Positions 40,308-47,924 of a stretch of DNA of 64,000 bases are shown one piece after another. The translations under genes and the position numbers were made by a program. Within the stretch, counting starts at the first letter, position 1. The number at the start of each line of letters is the position of its first letter. The DNA is from Ideonella sp. A 288. Its GTDB lineage: Bacteria > Pseudomonadota > Gammaproteobacteria > Burkholderiales > Burkholderiaceae_C. The notes below the pieces were generated by a model, which saw only the letters and a program-made list of their open reading frames with translations, had not been told where the DNA came from and did not search any database. The stretch spans positions 62,001-126,000 of the forward strand of contig NZ_MWLO01000139.1 of assembly GCF_002198735.1 (NCBI RefSeq). Direction: 5' to 3'.

Positions 40308-40607
40308 ATGACACGCCTGGACACCTTCCTGCTCCTGCTGCTGGCCGGCATCGGCTGGGGCTGCGGCTTTGCGCTGATCGGCTTCGCCGTGTTTCGCGGC
40401 GTGCCGGGCAATGCGTCGCTGGCGGCGATCTTTGCCGGCTTCGGGTTCGCGGCCGGCGTGACCATCGCCGCGATCCGTCTGGCGCTGGAGCGGCAACTGC
40501 CGCGCTCGCTGGCGATGGGCCTGCGCTCGTCCGAAGTGCAGCCAGACCGCGCCAGGATCGATGCCGTGGCCCCCGCCTCGGCCAGGGTCAGCGTCTTCGG
40601 TGCCTGA
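40308..40607 (+). CDS. Small hydrophobic protein, unknown function
   Basis: 99 residues with two membrane segments (about 5-28 and 38-58) separated by RGVPGNAS, then a polar C-terminal tail of about 40 residues. Not recognised. ATG 40308 has AAGGG upstream. First of three closely spaced plus-strand genes (gaps of 20 and 28 bp). Confidence 0.65.
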   Translation: MTRLDTFLLLLLAGIGWGCGFALIGFAVFRGVPGNASLAAIFAGFGFAAGVTIAAIRLALERQLPRSLAMGLRSSEVQPDRARIDAVAPASARVSVFGA

Positions 40608-40627
40608 GCCGCTCCTGACGAGCCACC

Positions 40628-40948
40628 ATGATCCACATCCAGATCGCCAACACACTGAGCGAAGACGGCGTCGGCGACATCCGCTGGGTGCTGCTCGACC
40701 CGAGCGAGTCGCCAGCCGCGGCACCGGCGATCGCCGAGGCCACGACCGCGGAGGCCGCCGGGGCGGCGCCGCGCGACCCCGATCCGTCTCCGCACACCGG
40801 CCGCGAGGCCGACTGGACCTACCAGGTGTTGCGCGTGCTGGTGCTTGCCTCGGCCCTGGCCGGCGCCCTGTGGCTGGCGTCGTCGACGCTCGAACGGCGC
40901 GGCCCGATGGTCAAGGCACCGATGGCCGCGGCGTCTGCGCGGCCCTGA
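40628..40948 (+). CDS. Small single-pass membrane protein, unknown function
   Basis: 106 residues. An N-terminal segment MIHIQIANTLSEDGVGDIRW is followed by an Ala/Pro-rich linker and one membrane helix (about 70-86, VLRVLVLASALAGALWLA), with a short tail. Not recognised. The ribosome-binding site is weak. Middle gene of the three small genes. Confidence 0.6.
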   Translation: MIHIQIANTLSEDGVGDIRWVLLDPSESPAAAPAIAEATTAEAAGAAPRDPDPSPHTGREADWTYQVLRVLVLASALAGALWLASSTLERRGPMVKAPMAAASARP

Positions 40949-40976
40949 CGCCAACGGGCTGAACCAGGGGAACCCG

Positions 40977-41585
40977 ATGAGCGACGACCTCAAGTCCGGT
41001 GCGCTGGGCTGGCACGACACCCGCGTTCAACTCGGCATCGAGATGCGCGTGCACTTTTTCGACCCGGACGAGGTCGATGCGCGCGTCAGCTTCGTGGAAC
41101 GCTATCTCCCGGTGTTCACCCGGGCGCGACCCCGGCTGATCGGCGAGCCGCAGCAACGGCAGTCGTTCGTGGCGGGTGACCTGTCCGCGGTCGTCGACGC
41201 CGTGCTCGAGCACGGCAACGGGCTGCTGTGCCTGACCTACCGCCACACCGAGCGGCAGTTCGTCGAGCGCGAACGCTGGTCTGCGCAGGTGCGGGTGGAT
41301 GCCATGCTGCAGTCGATTGCCGGCGCGATGGCGGTGGCCGGTGCCCGGCAGCAGCCCACGGTGGCCCTGCTGCGGCTGGGCAATGCGCTGCTGCATTTCT
41401 CGCCAGGGCCACCCGTGCTCGAATGCCTGGCCACCAGCGTGGGGGCGGCCCGGCGTTACTGGAACGCGCCCAAGGCCGTCACCACCGCGCAGTTGGCCAG
41501 CTTCTGCGAGCCGCGCTTGCGGTCGCTGCCCGGCATCGGCCTGTCGGCGCCTCCGGCGTCGTGGCAGACGGTCGCCGGCACCTGA
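40977..41585 (+). CDS. Uncharacterised 202-residue protein
   Basis: Soluble, alpha/beta in appearance, with no signal peptide or membrane segment and no motif I recognise. Recognisable stretches are MRVHFFDPDEVDARVSFVER, GNGLLCLTYRHTERQF and SVGAARRYWNAPKAVTTAQL. ATG 40977 has a good site (AGGGGA). Its last 130 bp overlap the 3' end of the opposite-strand gene at 41456-42634. Third in the small-gene series. Confidence 0.65.
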   Translation: MSDDLKSGALGWHDTRVQLGIEMRVHFFDPDEVDARVSFVERYLPVFTRARPRLIGEPQQRQSFVAGDLSAVVDAVLEHGNGLLCLTYRHTERQFVERERWSAQVRVDAMLQSIAGAMAVAGARQQPTVALLRLGNALLHFSPGPPVLECLATSVGAARRYWNAPKAVTTAQLASFCEPRLRSLPGIGLSAPPASWQTVAGT

Positions 41586-42634
41586 ACCCGGCCTGAAGTC
41601 GCGAGCGCCCAGCCGTCGGTGGCGTGGTCGAGGCTCAGCCAGGTGGCCCCTGGGGTCGCCAGATCGCGCGACGCCGCCCGCTGCAGCAGCCGTTCGCAGT
41701 CGGCCGAGGTCAGGCGCAGTGCCAGCCGCTGCCAGCGGCGATGGACGAGCGGGTCGGCCCAACTGTCCTCCAGCGCCTGCCGCAGTACCGTGCGGTCGGC
41801 GGCCTGTCCCGCCGACAGCCGCCGGGCCAGCAGCGTGTGCATGAACACCTGGAAGGCCTGGCGCAGCTCGCTCGTGGGCATCAGTGCGGCCAGCGTCACC
41901 AGCCGGCGCGCATAGCCCGCGTGCAAGAACTGCAGGGTCAGCATCACCTGCACGGCCTGCACCGGGTTGAGCACGCGCACGCGGTTGGGCGGCAGCAGGC
42001 GCAGCGGCACCGTGGCGGCCACGTGGTGCGGCAGCGGCGTCGCGAAGCTCATCAGCACGCCCAGCCGGGACCATTCGGCGGCGGCCAGCGTGTCGGCGCT
42101 GCCCGCGCCATCGGCCGCCAACCGATCGGCGACCGCCAGGGCCTCGTCCCAGCCGAGCGTGGCCTTGGCGCCGGCCGCCCGTGCGCTCAGCGTGGCCAGG
42201 TTGCCCGCCGCCACACCGGCGCGGTCGCACAGGCGCACGACCCGGGCCCCGTCGTCGGTGATCGGCTCCCGGGTGACCGGGCAGGTGTCGACGGCGATCT
42301 GGCGCAGGAACTGCGGCGTCACCTGCACGTCCTCGAACACGCGACCGTCCATCCAGGCCGCCAGGCGCAACTGCAGCCAGCGGCGCACCCAGGGCGTGGC
42401 GGGCAGGGTGCGCCCGCCGAACACCGCACGGCCGTTGCGCCAGCCCTGGTGCACGGGGCTCTCAGCCTGCAGGTGGGCCATCGGCGGGGTGAGGCGATGA
42501 CGGGCGTGGTCGCGGCCGATGGCCCAGGCCACCGGGTCGACCGGCGTGCCGGCGTCGGGGGCGTGAAGGCGCAGCGCCACGGTCGGGCGGTGCGCGGCGA
42601 CGGGGGTGTCGAAAGGAAGGGCGGCTTGGGCCAT
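41456..42634 (-). CDS. Uncharacterised 392-residue protein, divergent from the WYL-helicase pair
   Basis: Soluble and mostly helical. No domain recognised. A conserved-looking segment FLRQIAVDTCPVTREPITDD (109-128, Cys118) is followed by RVVRLCDRAG (Cys136). Another hallmark is RLLPPNRVRVLNPVQAVQVM, and the C-terminal third is Arg/Leu-rich helices. ATG 42634. It is divergent from the WYL regulator with 174 bp between, so the regulator may control it. The 3' end overlaps the 202-residue gene by 130 bp. Confidence 0.72.
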   Translation of the reverse strand: MAQAALPFDTPVAAHRPTVALRLHAPDAGTPVDPVAWAIGRDHARHRLTPPMAHLQAESPVHQGWRNGRAVFGGRTLPATPWVRRWLQLRLAAWMDGRVFEDVQVTPQFLRQIAVDTCPVTREPITDDGARVVRLCDRAGVAAGNLATLSARAAGAKATLGWDEALAVADRLAADGAGSADTLAAAEWSRLGVLMSFATPLPHHVAATVPLRLLPPNRVRVLNPVQAVQVMLTLQFLHAGYARRLVTLAALMPTSELRQAFQVFMHTLLARRLSAGQAADRTVLRQALEDSWADPLVHRRWQRLALRLTSADCERLLQRAASRDLATPGATWLSLDHATDGWALATSGRVQVPATVCHDAGGADRPMPGSDRKRGSQKLANCAVVTALGAFQ

Positions 42635-42808
42635 GTCGAAGCTCCTGGGGGCGCGGCGCCGGGACACCCCGGCTGAGCGAAGTCTCCGGGCCAGGTGGCT
42701 CAAAGCGTGAGCCACCCGCGCGCGATCGCGTGCGCGGCTCGCGGGGTGGCTGGGAAACCCCTGTGGCAGACTGCGGCGACGGCAAGTCGCCGTCCCCGGA
42801 GCGTTTCC

Positions 42809-43783
42809 CTGGCCAACACCGCCCGCCTGTACAAGATCGAGATGCTCATCCGCCACAAGGGCCTGGTGAGCTTCGCGAGCCTGTTGCAGGAACTGGAGGT
42901 GTCGGCCGCCACGCTCAAGCGCGACCTCGAGTACCTGCGCGACCGGCTGGGCGCCCCCATCGTCTACGACCGCGAAGGCAACGGCTACCGCTTCGGCAGC
43001 GAGTACCGCAGCCAGAAGCATGAGCTGCCGGGCCTGTGGTTCAACGAGCGCGAGCTGTATTCGCTGCTGATGGCGCACCAGTTGCTGAGCGAACTCGACA
43101 GCGATGGCCTGCTCAGCCGCCACCTGCAGCCGCTGCTCGACCGCATCCACGACCTGCTGGGCCCGGGCGGCGAAGACGACGCCCACGCGTTGATGCGGCG
43201 CGTGCGCATCGTCAGTGCGCTGCGCCGTCCGGTGGCCAGCGAGCATTTCGAGCGTGTCGGCGAGGCCTTGCTGCGGCGCCGACGCCTGCACATGCGCTAC
43301 CTCACCCGCACCCGAGGCGAAGTGAGCGAGCGCGAGGTCTCGCCACAGCGCCTGGTGCACTACCGCAGCACCTGGTACCTCGACGCCTGGTGCCACACGC
43401 GCGAGCGGCTGCTGCGCTTCGCGCTCGATGCGGTGCAGGTGGCCAGCATTGGCGACCAGCTGGCCAAGGAAGTGCCGATGCGCCAGGTCGAGGCCGAGAT
43501 GGACGCCGGCTACGGCATCTACGCCGGCGGACAGAAGCGCTGGGCCGTGCTGCATTTCACCGCCCAGGCCGCTCGCTGGATCAGCCAGGAGCAGTGGCAT
43601 CCCGAGCAACAGGGCCGTCGCCTCGACGACGGCGGCTATGAACTGAAGTTGCCCTACGTGGACGAGACCGAGCTGGTCATGGACGTGCTGCGCCAGGGCG
43701 AGCAGGTCCGGGTCATCGAGCCTGATTCCCTGCGCGACGCTGTGCGCCAACGCCTGGCGCTGGCCCTCCATGCCTATGACTGA
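42809..43783 (+). CDS. WYL-domain transcriptional regulator (HTH-WYL)
   Basis: 324 residues if started at CTG 42809. This gives LANTARLYKIEMLIRHKG, the usual N-terminus, with GGAG seven bases upstream. A GTG at 42695 would add 38 residues of unlike composition and has no site; ATG 42841 would cut into the first helix. An HTH (about 15-60, VSAATLKRDLEYLRDRLG) is followed by the WYL domain (about 140-215, ERLHMRYL-like RRLHMRYLTRTRG and LVHYRSTWYLDAWCHTRERL) and a WCX-type C-terminal domain. WYL domains sense ligands or nucleic acids. The gene overlaps the helicase start by 14 bp. Confidence 0.88.
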   Translation: MANTARLYKIEMLIRHKGLVSFASLLQELEVSAATLKRDLEYLRDRLGAPIVYDREGNGYRFGSEYRSQKHELPGLWFNERELYSLLMAHQLLSELDSDGLLSRHLQPLLDRIHDLLGPGGEDDAHALMRRVRIVSALRRPVASEHFERVGEALLRRRRLHMRYLTRTRGEVSEREVSPQRLVHYRSTWYLDAWCHTRERLLRFALDAVQVASIGDQLAKEVPMRQVEAEMDAGYGIYAGGQKRWAVLHFTAQAARWISQEQWHPEQQGRRLDDGGYELKLPYVDETELVMDVLRQGEQVRVIEPDSLRDAVRQRLALALHAYD

Positions 43784-46031
43784 CACCCCGCCCGACACCT
43801 CGCGCAAGCCCGCGCCGCAGCTGAGCCTGCCCAACCCGCGGCATGTGCAGCGCCTGCCGGCGGGCATCGACCCCGCGTCGGCCGAGCGCATCCGCCAGGC
43901 CGCCTACCTGCTGCCGCAGACGCTGACACCCCTCGATTGCGACGACCTGCCGCCGCGCGAGGCCGAAGTGCGTTTCGAGGCCGAGGGCCTGATCCTGCTG
44001 CAGAAGGCCTTGGCCGAGCACCGGCCCAGCCGCTGGATCGCGCCGGACGCCATGGCGGCGGCGCTGCGCCACCTCGACGAGGTGGGCACCCGACCGGGCG
44101 TGCGGCCGCTGATGGCCGAGCGCACCACGGTGCTCGACACGCTGGGCCTGTCGCGCCAGGGCACTCGCTGGGACCGCCTGGTGTCGCAGGCCCTGTCGAT
44201 CGAGGTGCCGGGCCAGGACGAGCCGTGGTCGCTGGCCGTGGCGTTCCGCGTGCCGGTGGCGGCGCAGCCGGTGTGGGATTTCTACCGCACGGGCGACGGC
44301 GTGGCGCTGCGCGCGGCGCTGGGCCCGGTGCCGCCGCACCCGCAGGCCGCCGAGCTGCGGGCACACCTGCAGGGCCTGCTGGCGCGCAGCGCGATGCACA
44401 GCCCGCAGCAGCTCGACGCGCTGCTGCCGCGCCTGCAATCCGAGTGCTCGACGCCGCAGCCGCTGGCCGATCTGCTGGCTGCCTGCACCCGCGCGCAAGA
44501 TCGCTGGGAGCACCAGGTCAACGAGCAGGCCACGCTGGCCGGGCTGACCCGCGAGCTGGCCTTCCAGGGCTACCCCGACAGCTTCACGCTGGCGCGGCAG
44601 CTGCAGCGCACGGTGACGCTCTACGTCGGTCCGCCCAACAGTGGCAAGACCCACGCCGCCTTCGAGCGCCTGGCACAGTGCGAGGATGGTGCCTACCTGG
44701 CGCCGCTGCGCCTGCTGGCGCTCGAAGGACGCGACCGCCTGGTGGCCCGCGGCGTGCCCTGCAGCCTGCTCACCGGCGAGGAGAACGTGCCGGCCGACGG
44801 GGCGCGCGTGGTGTCCAGCACCATCGAGATGGTCAACACCCGCCGGGCCATCGACGTGGCGGTGATCGACGAAGCGCAGATGGTGTTCGACAGCAGCCGG
44901 GGCTGGGCGTGGACGCAGGCCATCGTCGGTGTGCCGGCCAACGAGGTGATCGTCATCTGCTCGAGCTTCGCGGTGTCGGCGATCGAGAACCTGCTGGGCC
45001 TGTGCGGCGAGCGCTGCACGGTGCGCCAGTTCGAGCGCAAGCAGCATGTGGAACTGCTGCACGCCGCGGTGCCGATCGCCGCGCTGCGCGAGGGCGATGC
45101 GGTGGTGGCCTTCAGTCGGCGCGACGTGCTGATGCTGCGCGACCAGGCGGCGGCCAACGGCAAGTCGGTGTCGGTGATCTACGGCGCGCTGCCGCCGGAG
45201 GTGCGGCGCCGCGAGGCCGAGCGCTTCGCCGGTGGCGAGTCGCAGATCCTGGTGGCCACCGACGCCATCGGTATGGGCCTGAACCTGCCGATCCGGCGGG
45301 TGCTGTTCAGCACGCTGGTCAAGTTCGACGGTGAGGCCGACCGGCCGCTGTCGGTGTCCGAGGTGCACCAGATCGCCGGCCGCGCCGGCCGCTTCGGCAT
45401 CCACGAGGAGGGCTTCGTCGGCGTGTTGCGCGAGGCCGAGGCCAGCGCCGCCCGCACGCTGAAGGACCTGCTGCCGCGCAGCCCGCGCGCGCCCCGCGAC
45501 TTCAAGGCCCCGGTGGCACCGAACCCCTGGCATGTGGAGACCATCGCCGACCGCCTGGGCAAGCGCAAGCTGCGCGAGGTGCTGGAGGTGTTCCGCGACC
45601 AACTGGCGCTGGACAACGCCCACTTCGCGGTGGCCGACCTCGACGCGATGATCGAACTGGCCGGTGCGCTGGACGAGCAGGCCGCGGCGCTGCCGCTGCG
45701 CGAGCGATTCATCTACTCGCAGGCGCCGGTGGACTCGCGCACGCCGGCGCAGGTGACGCAGTTCCTCGACTGGGCGCATTCCCATGCGCGCACGGGCAAG
45801 GCCGGCACGCCGTGGTTCCTGGATTCGGTGGACGGCCACAGCCGCCTCGACCGCATGGAGCAGGCCCTGCGCTCCTGCACGCTGTGGCTGTGGCTCGACC
45901 TGCGCTTTCCCGGCATCTACGGCGAGGTGCCCGAGGTGCTGGCGATGCGCGCACAGCTCAACGACGGCATCGAGCGCCAGCTGAAAGGCCAGCGGCCGCT
46001 GTGGCAGGCGCGCGGGCGCCCACGCCACTGA
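43770..46031 (+). CDS. SUV3-like superfamily 2 RNA helicase
   Basis: 753 residues. An N-terminal helical region of about 270 residues precedes the helicase core: TVTLYVGPPNSGKTHAAFER (Walker A 287-294), APLRLLALEG, CSLLTGEENV, SSTIEMVNT, VAVIDEAQMVFD (DEAQ box 367-370), SRGWAWTQAI, then VATDAIGMGLNLPIRRVLF and QIAGRAGRFG (534-543). This order is that of mitochondrial Suv3, the helicase of the RNA degradosome. The SUV3 C-terminal region is present. Start ATG 43770 lies inside the end of the WYL gene, indicating translational coupling. RNA unwinding is the likely activity. Confidence 0.9.
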   Translation: MPMTDTPPDTSRKPAPQLSLPNPRHVQRLPAGIDPASAERIRQAAYLLPQTLTPLDCDDLPPREAEVRFEAEGLILLQKALAEHRPSRWIAPDAMAAALRHLDEVGTRPGVRPLMAERTTVLDTLGLSRQGTRWDRLVSQALSIEVPGQDEPWSLAVAFRVPVAAQPVWDFYRTGDGVALRAALGPVPPHPQAAELRAHLQGLLARSAMHSPQQLDALLPRLQSECSTPQPLADLLAACTRAQDRWEHQVNEQATLAGLTRELAFQGYPDSFTLARQLQRTVTLYVGPPNSGKTHAAFERLAQCEDGAYLAPLRLLALEGRDRLVARGVPCSLLTGEENVPADGARVVSSTIEMVNTRRAIDVAVIDEAQMVFDSSRGWAWTQAIVGVPANEVIVICSSFAVSAIENLLGLCGERCTVRQFERKQHVELLHAAVPIAALREGDAVVAFSRRDVLMLRDQAAANGKSVSVIYGALPPEVRRREAERFAGGESQILVATDAIGMGLNLPIRRVLFSTLVKFDGEADRPLSVSEVHQIAGRAGRFGIHEEGFVGVLREAEASAARTLKDLLPRSPRAPRDFKAPVAPNPWHVETIADRLGKRKLREVLEVFRDQLALDNAHFAVADLDAMIELAGALDEQAAALPLRERFIYSQAPVDSRTPAQVTQFLDWAHSHARTGKAGTPWFLDSVDGHSRLDRMEQALRSCTLWLWLDLRFPGIYGEVPEVLAMRAQLNDGIERQLKGQRPLWQARGRPRH

Positions 46032-46083
46032 CGGTCGGGCGGCACCCGCCGGCACCGTCGAACACGGCACTGGCATCGACGCC

Positions 46084-46980
46084 ATGCGACATCCCACCGC
46101 CATGGTGGCCCTCACCCTGCTGATGTCCTCTGCCCCTGCCGGCGCCGACAGCTCGAGCCCCGGGCTCGCGTCGTACTACGACCGCCACATGGCCCTCGTC
46201 GATGGCGTGGCCCATGGCTGGACCGGCACCGGCGTGCCGAGGCGCCTGCTCGACGGCGTGCGTCAGGTGGGGGTGTCGAAGGACGCGTACTTCGTGCTCC
46301 AGCGCGACGGCACGCTGGCCACCTTCACCGACCCGGCCACGCCGGCCGTGGTGCTGATGCGCGGCGTGGCATCGTTTGCCGCCGGCGCGTCCGGCTGGCG
46401 CGCCATCGACGCGCACCGGGTGCTGTGGCACGGCGTCGGCATCGCGGCGCCGCGGCGCGTGGCCGAGCCGGTGGTCGATGCCTGCGTCGGCGACAGTGCC
46501 GACTACCACGTCACCGCCGACGGCCGGCTGTGGGTGCAGGGGCTGGCCCACCGCGGGCAGTACGGCGATGGGCGGCTGCAGGCCACGGCCGAGCCGGTGG
46601 CCACGGCCGACGGTGTGGTGGCCGTGCGCGCCCACACTGGCCATGCCCTCCACCTGCGGCGCGACGGCACGGTGATGGGCACCGGCGGCAACCGCTTCGG
46701 CCCCTTGTCGTCGCATGGCCTGGGCGACAAGGCCGACCGTTGGGGGCCGATCTTCGAGCGCGCCGTGGCCATCGCCACCGGTTCTCGGCATTCGGTGGCC
46801 CTGCGCGCCGATGGCAGCCTGTGGGGCTGGGGTGAAGGCTTCGGCATCGTGCCGACCCAGCTGATGGACGGGGTGGCCGAGGTGGCCGCCGGCGACACCG
46901 CGACCATCGCGCGGCGCCGCGACGGCAGCCTGTGGCAGTGGAACGGCGGCGGCGCGCCGCGGCGGCTGATGCCCGAGTGA
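46084..46980 (+). CDS. Exported RCC1-repeat (beta-propeller) protein
   Basis: 298 residues with a signal peptide (cleavage near AGA|DS, about 21). Six RCC1-type blades can be read, each with a GxxxVxxG...LxxDGxLxxxG pattern: from 57, 91, 130, 175, 229 and 262, for example HSVALRADGSLWGWG and ATIARRRDGSLWQWNG. Six or seven blades make a closed propeller used for protein binding. Target unknown. Starts 52 bp after the helicase and ends 4 bp from the convergent transporter gene. Confidence 0.8.
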   Translation: MRHPTAMVALTLLMSSAPAGADSSSPGLASYYDRHMALVDGVAHGWTGTGVPRRLLDGVRQVGVSKDAYFVLQRDGTLATFTDPATPAVVLMRGVASFAAGASGWRAIDAHRVLWHGVGIAAPRRVAEPVVDACVGDSADYHVTADGRLWVQGLAHRGQYGDGRLQATAEPVATADGVVAVRAHTGHALHLRRDGTVMGTGGNRFGPLSSHGLGDKADRWGPIFERAVAIATGSRHSVALRADGSLWGWGEGFGIVPTQLMDGVAEVAAGDTATIARRRDGSLWQWNGGGAPRRLMPE

Positions 46981-46984
46981 CGCG

Positions 46985-47884
46985 TCAGCGTCGCCGCAGC
47001 CCCAGCGCCATCACCGCGCCGACGACCAGCAGCGCGCCCACGCCCTGCACCGGCGTCACCGCCTGGCCCAGCACCGGCCAGGCCAGCGCCAGCGCGGCCA
47101 CCGGTTCCACGTTGAGGATCGGTGAATTGCCCACCACGCCCAGCTTGGGCAGCAGCGTGAAGAGCACCGTGAAGGCGGTGCCGTAGAGCAGGCTCAGCAG
47201 GGCCAGGCCCCACCAGCCGGCGCTGGCGTCGGGCCAGTGCAGGCCGCCTTGCGTGGCGGTGCCGGCCAGCGCCAGCAGGCCGACCATGGCCATGGTCATG
47301 GTCGTGCGCCAGCGGCCGTCGAGATCGGCCACCTCGTGTTGGGTCAGCGCCAGCACCAGGCCGAAGGCGGCGGCGGCGACGATGGCGAAGGCCACGCCGG
47401 CGCCCATGCGGCCCCACTGGGCCTGGGCGCCCAGGCCCGACGCGGCCCCGGTCACGTCCAGCGCCAGGCCCAGCCCGACCAGGATCACCGGCATGGCCAG
47501 CAGCACCGCGCGCTCGGGCCGATGGCGGTACAGGGCCCAGGCGGCCGCGGCTGTCCACAGCGGGTAGGTGTTGAAGGCCAGCAGCGCCAGCCCGACGGGG
47601 ATGCGCGCCACCGACGAGTAGATGCAGGCGCTCTGCAGGGCCACCAGCAGGCTGATCGCCGGCATCACCCGCAGGTGGCGGGGCTTCATCGCCAGCGGCA
47701 GTCGGTTCACCCACACGATCAGCCCCACCACCAGCGCGGTGGACAGGCTGCGCACCGCCACCGCGGTGGCCACGTCCACGCCGTGGTCCAGCGCGACGCG
47801 TGCAGCAACGTGGTTGCCGCCGAACATGCACGCCAGCAGCAGCAGCGTGACGAAGGCCTGCGGCGTCAGCGCCTGGGCGGCCAT
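46985..47884 (-). CDS. DMT superfamily transporter (EamA family)
   Basis: 299 residues with ten membrane segments in two EamA repeats, each with a terminal motif: GLALLAFNTYPLWTAAAAW in the first and VVGNSPILNVEPVAALALAW in the second. These are inner-membrane exporters of amino acids or metabolites; the substrate cannot be told. ATG 47884. Forty bp after the dbpA-like gene region on the same strand. Confidence 0.9.
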   Translation of the reverse strand: MAAQALTPQAFVTLLLLACMFGGNHVAARVALDHGVDVATAVAVRSLSTALVVGLIVWVNRLPLAMKPRHLRVMPAISLLVALQSACIYSSVARIPVGLALLAFNTYPLWTAAAAWALYRHRPERAVLLAMPVILVGLGLALDVTGAASGLGAQAQWGRMGAGVAFAIVAAAAFGLVLALTQHEVADLDGRWRTTMTMAMVGLLALAGTATQGGLHWPDASAGWWGLALLSLLYGTAFTVLFTLLPKLGVVGNSPILNVEPVAALALAWPVLGQAVTPVQGVGALLVVGAVMALGLRRR

Positions 47885-47924
47885 GGCGGCGCGTGCGAAG
47901 GGTGGGGCGCGCGGATGGCGCGGC

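Noticed and set aside
40250-41020. A minus-strand open frame opposite the small membrane genes
   Set aside because: No family resemblance, and the plus-strand frames have ordered starts and membrane segments.
42695-42808. Extended N-terminus of the WYL regulator from GTG 42695
   Set aside because: No ribosome-binding site, unlike sequence, and it would occupy the divergent promoter region.
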